A stretch of 64,000 nt of DNA from Astragalus membranaceus (taxonomy: Eukaryota > Streptophyta > Magnoliopsida > Fabales > Fabaceae), in the NCBI GenBank assembly GCA_039519185.1, contig CM076854.1, forward strand, positions 14,977,192 through 15,041,191, given 5' to 3'. A program made the translations under genes and the position numbers. The notes beneath the pieces were generated by a model, which worked only from the letters and a program-made list of their open reading frames with translations, was not told the DNA's origin and did no database searches. The first letter of the stretch is position 1. Each line of letters starts with the position of its first letter. Shown piece by piece: positions 11,385-22,141 of this stretch.

Positions 11385-12080
11385 AGTGGCGCCCTGTCCA
11401 TGGGCGCCCCGCCCCTCTGTTGTATGTTGCTGATTTTGGTTGCTGGAAAAGGCGCCCTGCTCCTGGGCGCCCTGTGTCCTGTCTTTGGTTGTTGCTGAGA
11501 AGGGCGCCCTAGGCGCCCTGTGTTGTTTTGATGTTGCTGAGAAAGGCGCCTTAGGCGCCCAGTGTGTTCCAGTGTTGCTGTCCTGGTTGCTGGAAGTGGC
11601 GCCCTAGGCGCCCAGTGTTGTCTTGTGCTTTCCTGTGTTGTTGGGGAAGGCGCCCTAGGCGCCCAGTGATGTTCCCATGTTCTGCTGTTGCTGTTTGCCT
11701 GCCTGTGTTGTTGTTGTCTTAGGCGCCCTGTTGCTGGGCGCCAAGTCTGATGTTGCTGTTGTTGTCTTAGGCGCCCTGTTGCTGGGCGCCATGTCTGATG
11801 TTGCTGCTGTTGCCCTAGGCGCCCTGCTCCTGGGCGCCATGTCTGTTGTTGTTGCTGTTGTGCTTGGCGCCCTGTTGCTGGGCGCCAGTTTCTGTTGTGC
11901 TGTTGGCGCCCTGTTCCTGGGCGCCAGTTCCTGTGTTGTTGTTGCCTGCTGTGGCGCCCTGTTCCTGGGCGCCAGTTTATGTGTTGCTGCTTCTGCTGTT
12001 GGCGCCCTGTTGCTGGGCGCCAGTTTCTGTGATGCTGCTTCTGCTGTTGGCGCCCTGTTGCTGGGCGCCAGTTTCTGTTG
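11385..12080 (+). repeat. GGCGCC-bearing tandem array inside the solo LTR
   Basis: About 15-20 irregular units of GGCGCCCTGTTGCTGGGCGCC type, spaced by 35-60 bp of TGTTGTTG-rich sequence. Each unit is a small inverted repeat (GGCGCC facing GGCGCC). The related solo LTR at 40158-43508 has its own GGCGCC array at the corresponding place. Confidence 0.8.
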
Positions 12081-12655
12081 TTGGGCTGTTGCTGTTGTTG
12101 GCTGCTGTTGCTGTTGTTGGCTGCTGTTGCTGTTGTTGGCTGCTGTTGCTGTTGTTGGCTGCTGTTGCTGTTGTTGGGCTGCTGTTGCTGTTGTTAGGCT
12201 GCTGTTGCTGTTGTTGGCTGCTGTTGCTGTTGTTGGGTTGTTGTTGTTGTTGTTGGCTGTTGTTGCTGTCGTTGGGCTGCTGTTGCTGTTGTTGGCTGCC
12301 GTTGCTGTTGCTGGCTGCTGTTGCTGTTGTTGGCTGCTGTTGCTGTTGTTGGCTGCTGTTGCTGTTGTTGGCTGCTGTTGCTGTTGTTGGGCTGCTGTTG
12401 CTGTTGTTGGCTGCTGTTGCTGTTGTTGGCTGCTGTTGCTGTTGTTGGGCTGCTGTTGCTGTTGTTTGCTGCCGTTGCTGTTGCTGGCTGTTGTTGCTGT
12501 TGTTGGGCTGCTGTTGCTGTTGTTGGGCTGCTATTGCCGTTGTTGGCTGCTGTTGCTGTTGTTGGGCTGCTGTTGCTGTTGTTGGGCTGCCGTGGCTGTT
12601 GTTGGGCTGCTGTTGCTGTTGTTGGGTTGCTGTTGCTATTGTTGTTGGTGTTGCT
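12080..12655 (+). repeat. GCTGCTGTTGCTGTTGTTG minisatellite
   Basis: Roughly 28 tandem copies of a 19-20-bp unit GGCTGCTGTTGCTGTTGTT with sporadic extra G. The length alternation of 19 and 20 bp makes the long Leu/Cys-rich plus frames and the Gln/Thr-rich minus frame; these are by-products of the repeat, not genes. Confidence 0.9.
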
Positions 12656-13009
12656 GTCGGTGCTGGCGGTGTTGCTGTTGTTGCCGTTGTTCCCCGTTTG
12701 TTGTTGTTGTTGCGTGTTGGCGCCTTAGCGCCCTTGGTCGTTGCCATTGGTGTTGTAAATTGTCGTTGCTCTCGGTGTTGTAAATTGTTGCTGCCATTGA
12801 CGTTGTAAATCTATTGGTGTCTTTGGTGTCAGTGGTTGTTGATGTTACGGTCAAGTTGTTAGACTGTCCTAGGTGTTGGTGTTATTGGTGTCGATTGATG
12901 TTATTGGTGATAATATAACAGGTGATGGGCCTATTTTATTGGCTAAGGTGATAGGTGATGGGTCTATGACCATGATGTTGATTATGTTGTTAAATGTCGT
13001 TGTTGATTG

Positions 13010-13105
13010 GTTGTGGGTACCGCCGAATGGCCCACATTGTTTTGTTGCGGGTACCGCCGAATGGCCCGAGTTGTTTTGTTGAGGGTATCGCTGAATGGCC
13101 CAAAC
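13010..13105 (+). repeat. Three-copy ~38-bp tandem repeat
   Basis: GGGTACCGCCGAATGGCCC occurs at about 13015 and 13049, with a third diverged copy GGGTATCGCTGAATGGCCC at 13083, separated by TTGTTTTGTTG. Confidence 0.8.
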
Positions 13106-13978
13106 TGTGGATGAATCTTTGTGTTAAAGGCCTATGACCAGTGTCGAGTCTTATGTCGTTGTTGTGCTAAGATATGCTCTTTATTGTTGATTGTCCCTGG
13201 TGCATTGTTCATGGTGTCGCATACAATTCATATGCATTATTTTGGTGGTGGAGGCTTCGGCCTTGGAGCTATAGGTGATGGTGATGATGCTCATACAGGT
13301 GATGATGCCCTTATTGGCTACTTTATTGGTGATGATTGGTACCACATGCATATACCAGTTGGTGTGGGTTGCATCTCATACGCTTACTCATGATGTTGGT
13401 GATAATTTTTGGTGATTTGCAATTTGACGATGTTGTGAAAATATATGCTTGTTGTGCTGATGTTGACCATTGTGATGATAATGACTGTTATGCTCATGCT
13501 GTTGTTGACCTGTTGACTGTTGTGACGATAATTGTCTGTTGTGAATCATCTGATATTCTGACCTGTGTATACGGTCTTTCATGCGATTCTTTATATTGTT
13601 TGATATCTCACCCCTTCTGTTTGAATGTTACCCCTATGTTGGTAACGTGCAGGTGATCTCGAATGAAGACCATAATTCTTCGTTAGTTTGGTGTCGTCGC
13701 TCTGATACGTAGCACTCGGGGGGAATGAACGCTTGATTATTTTCATGTCTTTCATTTTGTTGAATTTTAAAGTTGAGAACCTTGCACAGTTGCAATAATT
13801 ATTGATGATTATAATTGTTGAATTCTTCCGCCGCGAGATTGAATAAATATTGATGTTGATGTTTTTGAAGTACTATGCATTTGTTTTATTTTGAAGAAAA
13901 TGTGACATCCGTTTTACCGTTAAAAACAAAATTCTGATTTTACGTTAATAAATTACCGGGTAGAAATGGGTGTTACAT

Positions 13979-13996
13979 CCCCAGTGAAGTCGCCAG
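13979..13996 (-). promoter_or_regulatory. Ogre primer-binding site (tRNA-Arg type), displaced by solo LTR
   Basis: Minus strand reads TGGCGACTTCACTGGGG(A), the conserved Ogre primer site, two bases from the LTR end at 13998. The Tekay-like solo LTR inserted at its 3' end; the TSD TCCCC is the complement of the GGGGA of the site. Confidence 0.9.
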
Positions 13997-14360
13997 CTGT
14001 AGCGACCGAAAAATCCGGGCGAGGATTCCTCGAAGGTTCAAAAAAATGAAGCCGCCACCAAAGTTTAATTAAGGGCAAACATTGGAAAATCCCTTTTGGA
14101 ATGGATAAGGGTCCTTGAGACCAGATAAGGGTTCGGGAGTCAGTTATGCGTGGGGAAGGTATTAGCACCCCACGACATCCTTCCTAATGAAGGTTACCTG
14201 CTAACTAGTTGTAGGAAAGAATATTAATTTTGAAAATGTTTATTTTACCCTTTTATTGCGAATTAGAGGACACTAAGAGAAAGAAAAGACTTGATATTTT
14301 TTTGAATTGAAGAAAAGGATTATTTAGGAAAAGACTAAAAAAGGTTTTTTTATTAGTGCA

Positions 14361-14425
14361 ATTGACAGAGGTCGGCCGCCCTCTGCTCCTACGTATCTCT
14401 TGGTAGAGAATCAAATCACACATAG
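14361..14425 (-). ncRNA. Double-hairpin LTR RNA module, Ogre copy
   Basis: On the minus strand, stem 1 is CTATGT/ACGTAG (425-420 with 394-389) enclosing TCTC/GAGA, then GGAGC, then stem 2 CAGAGG/CCTCTG (385-380 with 371-366), then GTCAA. The same order is found six more times in other LTRs of the window with different bases in the stems that still pair. A cis-acting structured RNA of the R-U5 region is inferred. Confidence 0.65.
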
Positions 14426-14463
14426 TTCTTGGTAGAAAACTTTATTTGTTGGTGTATTTTATT

Positions 14464-14853
14464 TAGGGATTTTAGGACTCCTGAGTGACCAGTTCATTTG
14501 TCCTAATATGATGACTAACCCGTCTGTACAGTCGGCTTAGTCCCCTATTTTGTAAAAATGGGGTTTTTGGAGTTTGGAAAATGATTTGAAGTGTGTTTGT
14601 TTGATTTTATTGGAATAGGGATTTTAGGACTCCTGAGCCGTACGGCCCATTCGTCCTAGAACGCTGACTAACCCGACTGTACAGTCGACTTAATCCCCTA
14701 TTTTGAAAATTTGATTCGTGGAAAGAAGTATGTTTGTGTTTATTTTGATTGTTTGTTTTAAATAGGGATTTTAGGACATGATCCGTAATGGTTCATTAGT
14801 GACCTAAAAAGCAGACTAACCCGACTGTACAGTCGACTTAGTCCCCTATTTAT
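14464..14853 (-). repeat. Three sub-repeats with palindromic core CGACTGTACAGTCG
   Basis: Units at about 14464-14553, 14619-14704 and 14763-14853 share TAGGGATTTTAGGAC, GACTAACCCGACTGTACAG and TTAGTCCCCTATTT. Inside each, GACTAA pairs with TTAGTC around the 14-bp palindrome CGACTGTACAGTCG (first unit CGTCTGTACAGTCGG). AATAGGG at the start pairs with CCCTATT at the end. Confidence 0.85.
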
Positions 14854-17546
14854 ATTTTTTGAAAATGAAATACTTATCTATATATTTTGGTAGGTTTTTT
14901 GTAAATGAAACTATTTTTGAAAAGAAATAAATAAGAACGAAACAGAGGGTGAAACAGTAAAATGGGATGCAAATTACAGGAGGGTTGTATTTAGAAAAAA
15001 GGGGGTGGAGGTAACTCAGTCCAGCTTTATATCAGCCTCGCTGGCCCACGAATTCGTGGGCCTTTCACCGGGGGGGGGGGGGGGGGTTGTAGTAATTAAA
15101 CGGAGGGGGTTTAAATAGCAATCTGACATTTTTATTTTAAAAAATAAAATAGATAATAAGTAAAAGGCGTATATAAGGTGAAATTACTGGAACCCTAATT
15201 GTTCCCTTCTCTTGCGCCGCACCAACATTCAGGAGAGAGAGAGAGCGAAAATCTTGGGTATTGAGAGAGGGATTTCCGGCGAGAGAAAGGGCGAGGTTTG
15301 CGGAGAGAGAGAGAGAGAGAGCCAAGAAGCGAAGGGGAAGAGAGAGAGATATACGGTGGTGAGGGTCTAACGGTGACGAAGATGGTGGACGGTATTGACA
15401 GGCCATCACGGTGGTGGCTGTGCGAAGAGCAGCGCGCGCAGAGTATTAGTCACCGGGTAGGAACGACGGCGGCACTGGAAGGATGATGAGGAAAACGGTG
15501 CGACACGACAGTGGGCTTACGGTGGTGGACGGCGCTGACGCGATGATGGAGATGGTGGCAGTGGCTATGTTGTTAATCGGTTTTAAGGGTCGCAAGGGAA
15601 TAGGAACGACGAAGGCTTAGTTGAGGAGGGCTAATGGCGGTGTTTGGAGCGAACGGCCACCGTCCACGGTGGCCGGAACTGGTAGGTAAGGCTTCGGTTC
15701 CTCTTGTTTTTTTCTTTTTATATTTTCTCTTTTCTCTTCACTCTTCTAATCTGATTGCTTTTTTTTATATTTGTTTTTTGCTTTTCCTGGTGATTCACGG
15801 CCAACGGTGACGAGAGGGACGACGGCGAGCCTTACGGCGGTGCTCACTGATGGTGACGACGTGATTGAGGAGGACGACCACCGTCTACGGTGGTCGGAGC
15901 TAAAGGGGTAAGCTTCGGTTCTGATCCCTCTTTTTTGTATACCTTTCCTTATTTTGTTTTTCTCTGTTTTGATTTCTACCTGATTCTTTTAAAAAAAAAC
16001 AGAAACCGAATCCTAATTTTTGGCCAACCTTTGCCTAATTTCTTTTCTCTAAAACGAATTGACAGAACTCTAATTTTGTCTCTAATCTGTTTCGATTTTT
16101 TTTTTTAACCCTAACCTCATATTCTATGAGCTTTAATTTGTTCATGATAAACACACATCAGCCTGTTCCTAATACTGAATTAAAACCCTAATTTAGTCCT
16201 AGACTTTTTTAACCTAATCTATTCAGAGGGTGCGTACCTATCTATATATATGACTAAGGATACTAAAAAAACAAACATGCTTGCAGTTGCCATATCAGCA
16301 TCTAACACATTACAGATTACACCTACACCTATACCTACATGTTTTTTGCATTTTTGAATAAAAGGAACACCACCCTGTTTTTCCAGATTCTGAACTTTTG
16401 TTTGACTGTTGTTAACCACTACTAGACTGCTTCTGCTCCTGCTACTTCTGTTTCTGGATTTTTAGTGTTTTACGATTAGGGTTTCAATGTGAAAACACTA
16501 ATCTTTTGGTTCTGAATCTGGTGTATTTTCTGTCTGAATTTTTAGGTGTGTCAAGGCTTGCTTATATAGGTAAAAATTAGGGTTTTTTCTGATCATTCTC
16601 CATTTTCTTTCCTTTTTCAGGTATTTGGACCTGTTGAGGAAACTTGCTCAGCAAGAACAGGCCCAAGGAAGTTGCTGTTGCTGTTGTTTTTCTGCATTTT
16701 CGTTTTTTTCTATTTTTTTTGTATTTTTTATTATTTTCGGATTGTATTATTTTTGTATTTTTTTAATTTAATTTTTTTGGAATTTTTGGATTATTGTAAA
16801 TATTAATTTTTATTGATTTTTGATTAAATTTGTTATTTTGCTGTGGACAGATTTATTGTTTTTTGGGTCAAAATGGAAGAGAATGATTAAATTGGGCCAA
16901 GCCCAATCAAGACTAAACATAGGCCCAATTTAGACAAATGACTAAAATAAGGCCCAATTAGAACAATTTTCTAAGATCAGGTCCAATCTAGACAAATTAC
17001 TATCATAGGTCCAATAGCCACATAGGCCCAATTAGGCAAATGATTAAAACATTAGACATAAACCCGTTTATTAAAAAACTGGTTTGAAACACTAAGCGTA
17101 AGCCCAATTAGGCCAGCTAACAAAATCAGGCCCAAAAGGTTGGGCATAGGCCCAATTGGACAAACCGGTCCGAATTAAAAGCAAAACAGCACTCGAAATG
17201 CCATGGGCTTGTGATACGGAGCTAAAACAAATACGATAAAAAGATTGGGCAAAATTGGGGTATAACAAGCTCAATGGTGATATTAGAGAAACCCTCCTCC
17301 TGAATCCAATTCAAAGTTTGTAACAAACCATATGCATCCACTTCTTTTGGTGTAGGAGTACCTTGGAAAGTCATGGTCCTTGCTTTAATAAAGTTCTCTG
17401 ATCATTATAGATACAAAATCCTAACCCGGAAATATCCCTCATTATTGAAAATTGCAGCATCTACATTGCCCTTCAATTCATTTTGCCTCGGTCTAATCTA
17501 TTGTTGCGGCGCCACTACTGTGTGCATTGCACGTCCTTGATGTAAC

Positions 17547-17833
17547 TAGAGCTGTCAAATTGGACTGCCCAGCCCAGCCCGGCCCAATAGACTGTATTTT
17601 TGTAGCCTAGCACAAAACATTAGGCCAACGAGCTGGCCCGATCTAGACCAATTTTTAACAAATGAACACACAAAAAAAGTTCAAAAAACATTAAAAAGAC
17701 GGCTCAATCTAGTCCATGGGCTAATTGGGCTGGGTCAAAATGTTCTGGTTCTTTTCGGAACTCTGTTTTTGAGCCCAACATTGAACATTTTGCCATTGGG
17801 GCCTGTTGGACTGGGCTAAAATTGACACCTCTA
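17547..17833. mobile_element. hAT-type MITE, 287 bp
   Basis: Starts TAGAGCTGTCAAATTGG and ends AAAATTGACACCTCTA, an imperfect terminal inverted repeat of the TAGRGSTGTCAA type. Flanks GATGTAAC (17539-17546) and GTTGTAAT (17834-17841) agree at six of eight positions, fitting an aged 8-bp duplication. No coding sequence; repeated CAGCCC/GGGCT phrases inside. It interrupts the LINE RNase H region. Confidence 0.7.
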
Positions 17834-18135
17834 GTTGTAATTGACTTCAATGGTTCCTAGTACCTCTCTACCAGTGTCTCCATAGTCATTGTTCCATAAC
17901 TTATTATTCTGCATGTGTCATATCAGGTCCATCATCATGAGAGCATAATTTCTATTGTCTTAGACGCGACGATGCATACTACCAAAAACAATTTCCATGA
18001 CAGATGTTGTACGTGTTGTTACCTCATTCACCAATTGCTCTAGACCAACTTCAACCCAACACTCAATAGATTTTTTGTAACCATAAAACACGTGTCAGAC
18101 GTCTTCCAAGCCTTCCTCACATTGTGGGCAGATTG

Positions 18136-18549
18136 TGTTGGTATAATGAAATTCAAGTGTGTGGGAATTACAAAATATAATTTTATTATTAACAATAAAC
18201 AAATATTTTATTTTTCAGTTTTAAAAGATATTTACAATATAATTATTGTAATTTAATTATATTATCATAAAATTATTATGTTATAAAAGATTGTAATGTT
18301 ATTTTTGTTATCCTCCCGTTGGTGCATTAGTTTTCACAATTATTGGTAATAAAAGTAATTATATAATTTCCGACGGACAAAATCAATGTTTTATATAAAC
18401 TTGGTTTGAAGGTTCTAAAAGGATAATAACTTTTGATATACGAGAGAACGAAAAAATATATTTTGGATATTATTTTATTTTGGTGTTATTTTTGGGCATT
18501 GTTTGTGAGACTCCAACGTGATTCTAGATTAAAGTTTCTATTTCCAACA
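18136..18549 (+). repeat. Copia 5' LTR, 414 bp
   Basis: Matches 20356-20538 plus 22160-22330 of the 3' LTR closely, but lacks about 130 bp near its 3' end (the 3' LTR has extra sequence between GATTCTGG and TTTCCAACA), and has some 35 bp around 18180-18220 that the 3' LTR lacks. The standard tRNA-Met primer site is not seen after it. Confidence 0.85.
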
Positions 18550-18686
18550 AGTTGTGTCTTGATAAGCCTAACTTCTTGTGATTGGGAATGAATTTTAATC
18601 CAAGTTAGGCTTTTCACACGTTATTTGAACTATTTGTGTCTTGATAATAACCTTTACGTTGTTCTAGATTTTTTGGACCTTTTGGT

Positions 18687-19790
18687 GATGGCTCAAAATT
18701 TAAATAAAATTAGAAGCATTGTTTTGTAAATGCTATTGATTTTATATAATAGTTTCATTATTTTTGGAGTCAAGTTTCATCTTCAAATAGATATATAAAA
18801 TAACTAATTTTGAATAGTGGTATTTTGTTGGTGAATTAATATGGTCCAAATTAGTGTTTTTATGAACCATACAAATGATGGTTAACTTTCACATAGATGT
18901 GGGGAGAGCAATATTGATTGCATTCTATATACACCATATAATATTTTTCAAGAGGAATTACTCAATTTTACTTATATGTGTGGGTGTAGTTTTTGACAAG
19001 GTGTGGGTAATGTAGTTGAAAAATAAAAGTAAACTACTATTCTCGAGTGAGTTCAAAATTTTTATAGTGGTGAATTAAAAAAAAGGGCGAGAATTAGACA
19101 AGAAAGAAAGGTCTAATTTTTATAACATCCATTTCTTAGTAGAAACAGAGGAAATTGATTAAGTTATTGAGGAAAGTGTTTATGCTTGTATGTTAGAAAA
19201 GTACACCGAGACTTATGAGGAAGTAACTAAAATTAATTGACTCTAATTGAGAAAAAGAGCAATGAGAAGGTATTGTGATGAAAATTCAGTGAATTAAATT
19301 ATGAGTACAAGTGGGTACGTGTTTGATTTAGAAGGTGGTGCATTATCTTGAAAATTATCAAAGTAGTCATGTATAGTCAGAGATTTATAACGGAATCTAA
19401 GTCTGTAGTTCTTGAACTTGCTAGTCAAGAAGCATAGTGGTTGAGAGGTTTAATGGCTGAAAAACCTTTGTGAAGAGACCTACACCACTCCAAGGTTATT
19501 CATAAGAATCAATTGATGTGTACGAGATAGTAGTCTGAGACACTTAAAATGAGACAGTGTTTTGAGACACCTAATTAAATTGATGAAATTTTTTGATCTT
19601 TTTGTGAAAAAATTACCCAAGAAAGTTGTATTGGAAATGAGGTTGCTTCACTTGAGTATGTGAAAAGTGAAAAATGAATTTTAGTGATCTTTATGTGAAA
19701 GATTGCCCAAGAAAGTTGTCTTGGAAACGTCGAGGGGGATGAGCTTTAAGCCTTGAGTGGAGGAAAATATGGTGGACACTCATTTGTGGT
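18687..19790 (+). pseudogene. Copia internal remnant with degraded RNase H
   Basis: From about 19312 one frame reads GYVFDLEGGALS, then a stop, then KLSKQSCI, similar to the Copia RNase H signature G-Y-V-F followed by S-W-K-S-x-K-Q. Around 19650-19675 ASLEYVKSEK matches the typical C-terminal segment. An ATG at 18687 (MAQNLNKI) may be the old gag start, but nothing gag-like follows. Many stops and shifts; the protein is lost. 18550-19250 otherwise shows no recognisable domain. Confidence 0.55.
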
Positions 19791-19904
19791 CAAACGAAGC
19801 CATATGAATACTCATATATGCACTACATTTTTCATTCCTATGGGGTGTGGTAGTGCTTGATGTGAGGTTGAGCCACGAGCTCTTAATAGATACACAGCCT
19901 TTGG

Positions 19905-19996
19905 CATGACTAGTAGTGCTATAGAGACGCACTTTGACATGACTGGTGCTATAGAGACGCACTTTAATAAGGCTAGTGCTATAGAGACGCACTTGA
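19905..19996 (+). repeat. Three copies of a ~33-bp repeat
   Basis: GTGCTATAGAGACGCACTT recurs at about 19916, 19948 and 19977, separated by GACATGACTG or AATAAGGCTA. It lies between the Copia pol remnant and the 3' LTR. Confidence 0.8.
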
Positions 19997-20668
19997 TGTA
20001 TCTACCTACGTGAGTGTGAAGGCAAAGGCCACGCCTTCCATGAAAGACTTAGACAATATTTCTAGAGCACTCATTAGCAACCCAAGGTATAGGAGGGCCT
20101 CAATTTTTGTGTGAATAATTAATCGCGGAGCTCTCACAATTTTAAAGGCAAAAGTGTGTGTTGTGGAGGTCTCATCTTGAGTCAATTTAGTTCACGAGAA
20201 ATTCACTTTTTGGACATAAGGTGTTGCCTCATTTCACTGTACTCAATCTTCGTGATATTAACACTTAAGCACGAAAAAGTCTTTCTTTGCCCAATTTTTT
20301 TTATTTTTTCAAAACTTAAATATGTGTTTGTACTTGCTTGCCATTAGTGGGGGGTTGTTGGTATAACGGCATTCAAGTGTGTGGGAGTTACAAAATATAA
20401 TTTTAAAAGATATTTACAATATAATTATTGTAATTTAATTATACCATAAAATTATTATGTTATAAAGATTGTGACGTTATTTTTGTTATCCTCCTGTTGG
20501 TGCATTAGTTTTCACAATTATTGGTAATAAAAGTAAGGCTAAATAGCACTTTTGGTCCTTTATCTTTGCTCCAGATTTCACTTTGGTCATTTATCTTTTT
20601 TCTGGTCTGTTTGGGTCCCTCATGTTTCGTTTTTGTTTCATTTTGGTCCCCCACGTTAGTTTTGACTA

Positions 20669-20707
20669 ACGGACGCCACGCCGGCAGTTAACTGCTGACG
20701 TGGCGTC
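20669..20707. repeat. Long imperfect palindrome GGACGCCACG...CGTGGCGTCC
   Basis: GGACGCCACG (20670-20679) faces CGTGGCGTCC (20698-20707) across an 18-bp spacer itself carrying GCAGTTAACTGC. It lies in the unexplained head of the LINE insertion. Confidence 0.8.
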
Positions 20708-20734
20708 CCCAATAAACTCAAAAATTATTGGGGC

Positions 20735-22141
20735 TTGGGTAGAAATGGTATTTATTCGGTAAAGTCTACGTATTATTTTGCTATGGAAAATCTTGTGGAT
20801 ACTGCTCACCTTCGAATGGATGGGAATTGGAGCGCTATTTGGTCTATTAAAATTCCTAATAAACTCAAAAATTTGATTTGGTGAATCGTTTGGGGCTGTC
20901 TTCCTACCCGATGTCGGCTTCGACGTAAAGGGGTCCAATGCGTAGACACTTGTCCCATGTGTAATGAATTTCCAGAAAATGAGTGGCATGTATTTTTTGG
21001 ATGTCACAAGGCGCAACAGGTATGGCATACTGCTGGTGTTTGGAATCTGATTCAGCCAGAATTTGAGCGAGCTGAAGGCGCCCAAGAACTGTTTTTTAGC
21101 CTGCTGGAGACGCTGAATTCTGCTGCTAAAACTGATTTTGCTGCTATCATTTGGTGCTTATGGCGTAGACGGAACGATATGGTTTGGAACTCTTTGGAGA
21201 ATCCCATCGCAAACACTCTTCACGCAGCAAGGACGATGATATCTTCATGGTTGTTTCACAGGAACAACAACCAGCAACAAGTCTCTGTCACGGACCAGCA
21301 GCAGTGGCAAAAACCGGACGAAGGTCGATTGAAATGCAATGTAGACGGAGCCTGGTTTCAACAAGATCAGATATGGAGTCTGGCTGTATGTTTGCAAGAC
21401 CATTGTTAAGAGTCCCACATCAGATGTGATATGGCCTGAAAAAGAGTTTATAAGTGGAAAACATCCCTCACCTTACAAACCGGTTTTGTGGGGTTGAGTT
21501 AGGCCTAATCCACATTCTAAGATGGTATCAGAGCCTATCCAAGATCCGTTGGGCCACCCATTGTTGCGTCATGCTCTAGATGTCTATTCCTGGGCCACTC
21601 GGGTCACGCTCCAGATGTCTATTCCTGGGCGTGAGGGGGTGTGTTAAGAGTCCCACATCGGATGTGATATGGCCTGAAAAAGAGTTTATAAGTGGAAAGC
21701 ATCCATCACCTTACAAGCCGGTTTTGTGGGGTTGAGTTAGGCCTAATTCACATTCTAAGAACCAACATGGCAGGTTCATGCGCGCAATGTCTGATTGGAA
21801 AGGTGTATTATTACCACAAGAAATTGAGGCTATGGTTTGAGGGAGGCTCACCATTGGTTGCACCAACTTGGCCTAAACTGTGTTGATGTTGAACTTTATT
21901 GTAAACAAGTAACTGATGCATTCAAAGCAGCTGCAGCAATACCAACTGAATTTGGCACTATTATTTCTAGTTGCAAACATATTTTTACCTCTTTACACAA
22001 TTGTACCATCAGTTATATTCGGCGACAAGCCAATTGTATTGCTCATAGTTTAACTAGGGAAGCCCAATGTTTTGCTAGTCACAAAGTTCACGACTTTATT
22101 CCTCATTGTATTATCTCTATCTTAATGAATGAAATGACTTG
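20735..22141 (+). pseudogene. LINE ORF2 C-terminus: zf-RVT plus RNase H-like domain, broken by TRIM
   Basis: The zf-RVT part includes CVDTCPMCN, ENEWHVFFGC (20940-21005) and the following AAIIWCLWRRRNDMVW; a stop (TGA, ~20883) precedes it. The RNase H-like part begins RLKCNVDGAWF (21327-21359) with the first catalytic Asp. The TRIM cuts it after CLQDH. It resumes at about 21763 with RFMRAMSDW, shifts frame near 21836, reads VELYCKQVTDAF where the family has ELDCKQ (catalytic Asp replaced by Tyr), and ends with CIAHSLTREAQCF and a stop at 22141. Nonfunctional. Confidence 0.75.
21404..21760 (+). mobile_element. TRIM (terminal-repeat retrotransposon in miniature), 357 bp
   Basis: Two 119-bp direct repeats, 21404-21522 and 21642-21760, start TGTTAAGAGTCCCACATC and end CACATTCTAAGA. 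Directly after the first is TGGTATCAGAGCC, the tRNA-Met primer site (21523-21535), and before the second a polypurine GTGAGGGGG. Flanks ACCAT (21399-21403) and ACCAA (21761-21765) are a near-perfect 5-bp duplication. The internal part has two copies of AGATGTCTATTCCTGGGC. Inserted in the LINE RNase H frame. Confidence 0.92.

Larger units (their letters stand above)
10790..13977 (+). mobile_element. Tekay-like solo LTR, 3188 bp, TSD TCCCC
   Basis: Begins TGTAACGCCCC and ends GGGTGTTACA, with the identical 5-bp duplication TCCCC at 10785-10789 and 13978-13982. It contains no gag or pol and no second internal copy of its ends, so a solo LTR is the simplest reading. The TGTAAC...GTTACA ends resemble Tekay/Del chromovirus LTRs (inference). 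It shares a recognisable segment (CTCACCCCTTCTGTTTGAAT, 13609-13628 and onward) with the reverse complement of 40158-43508, so both belong to one family. Confidence 0.85.
2039..17267 (-). mobile_element. Decayed Ogre/Tat Ty3-gypsy element, 5' LTR to archaeal-type RNase H
   Basis: In minus-strand order: LTR (17267-13998), primer site (13996-13979), leader, ORF1, gag, protease plus G-patch, a gap that fits the known Ogre intron, RT-RNase H and an archaeal-type RNase H, where the Athila-like element interrupts it. Integrase and 3' LTR are not in the window. Extra ORF1, G-patch, second RNase H and the TGGCGACTTCACTGGGGA primer site together are diagnostic of the Ogre/Tat lineage. Most frames carry stops or frameshifts, so it cannot be autonomous. 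The outer neighbour 17268-17272 (AGCTC) is the presumed TSD. Confidence 0.88.
13998..17267 (-). repeat. Ogre 5' LTR, 3270 bp
   Basis: Minus strand begins TGTTATACCCCAATTTTG and ends GGTCGCTACA, matching the start (TGTCATACCCCAATTTTG) and end (CGGGGTGCAACA) of the giant element at 36363-57751. It carries three palindromic sub-repeats (14464-14853), the double-hairpin module (14361-14425) and a G run at ~15071-15087. A minus-strand CTATATAAGC near 16561-16570, about 700 bp inside, could be the TATA box. A plus-strand GTATATAAGG at 15168 faces the other way. Confidence 0.88.

Noticed and set aside
11677..12808. Open frames of 250-370 codons, Leu/Cys/Val-rich on plus and Gln/Thr/Asn-rich on minus
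   Set aside because: They follow from a stop-free 19-20-bp tandem repeat inside a solo LTR; all overlapping frames are open, which is a repeat effect and not coding.
10790..13977. Complete non-autonomous retrotransposon rather than solo LTR
   Set aside because: No internal direct repeat of the ends and no primer site or polypurine tract found inside; solo LTR is simpler.
15137..15486. Possible plus-strand gene start (TATATAAGG with a leader and GAGA repeats)
   Set aside because: It is inside the minus-strand Ogre LTR; no coding exon with recognisable product follows. Antisense promoter activity cannot be excluded.
20957..21409. 150-codon frame as a host RNase H-like gene
   Set aside because: zf-RVT followed by RNase H-like domain, A-tail and target duplication mark it as a LINE ORF2 fragment.
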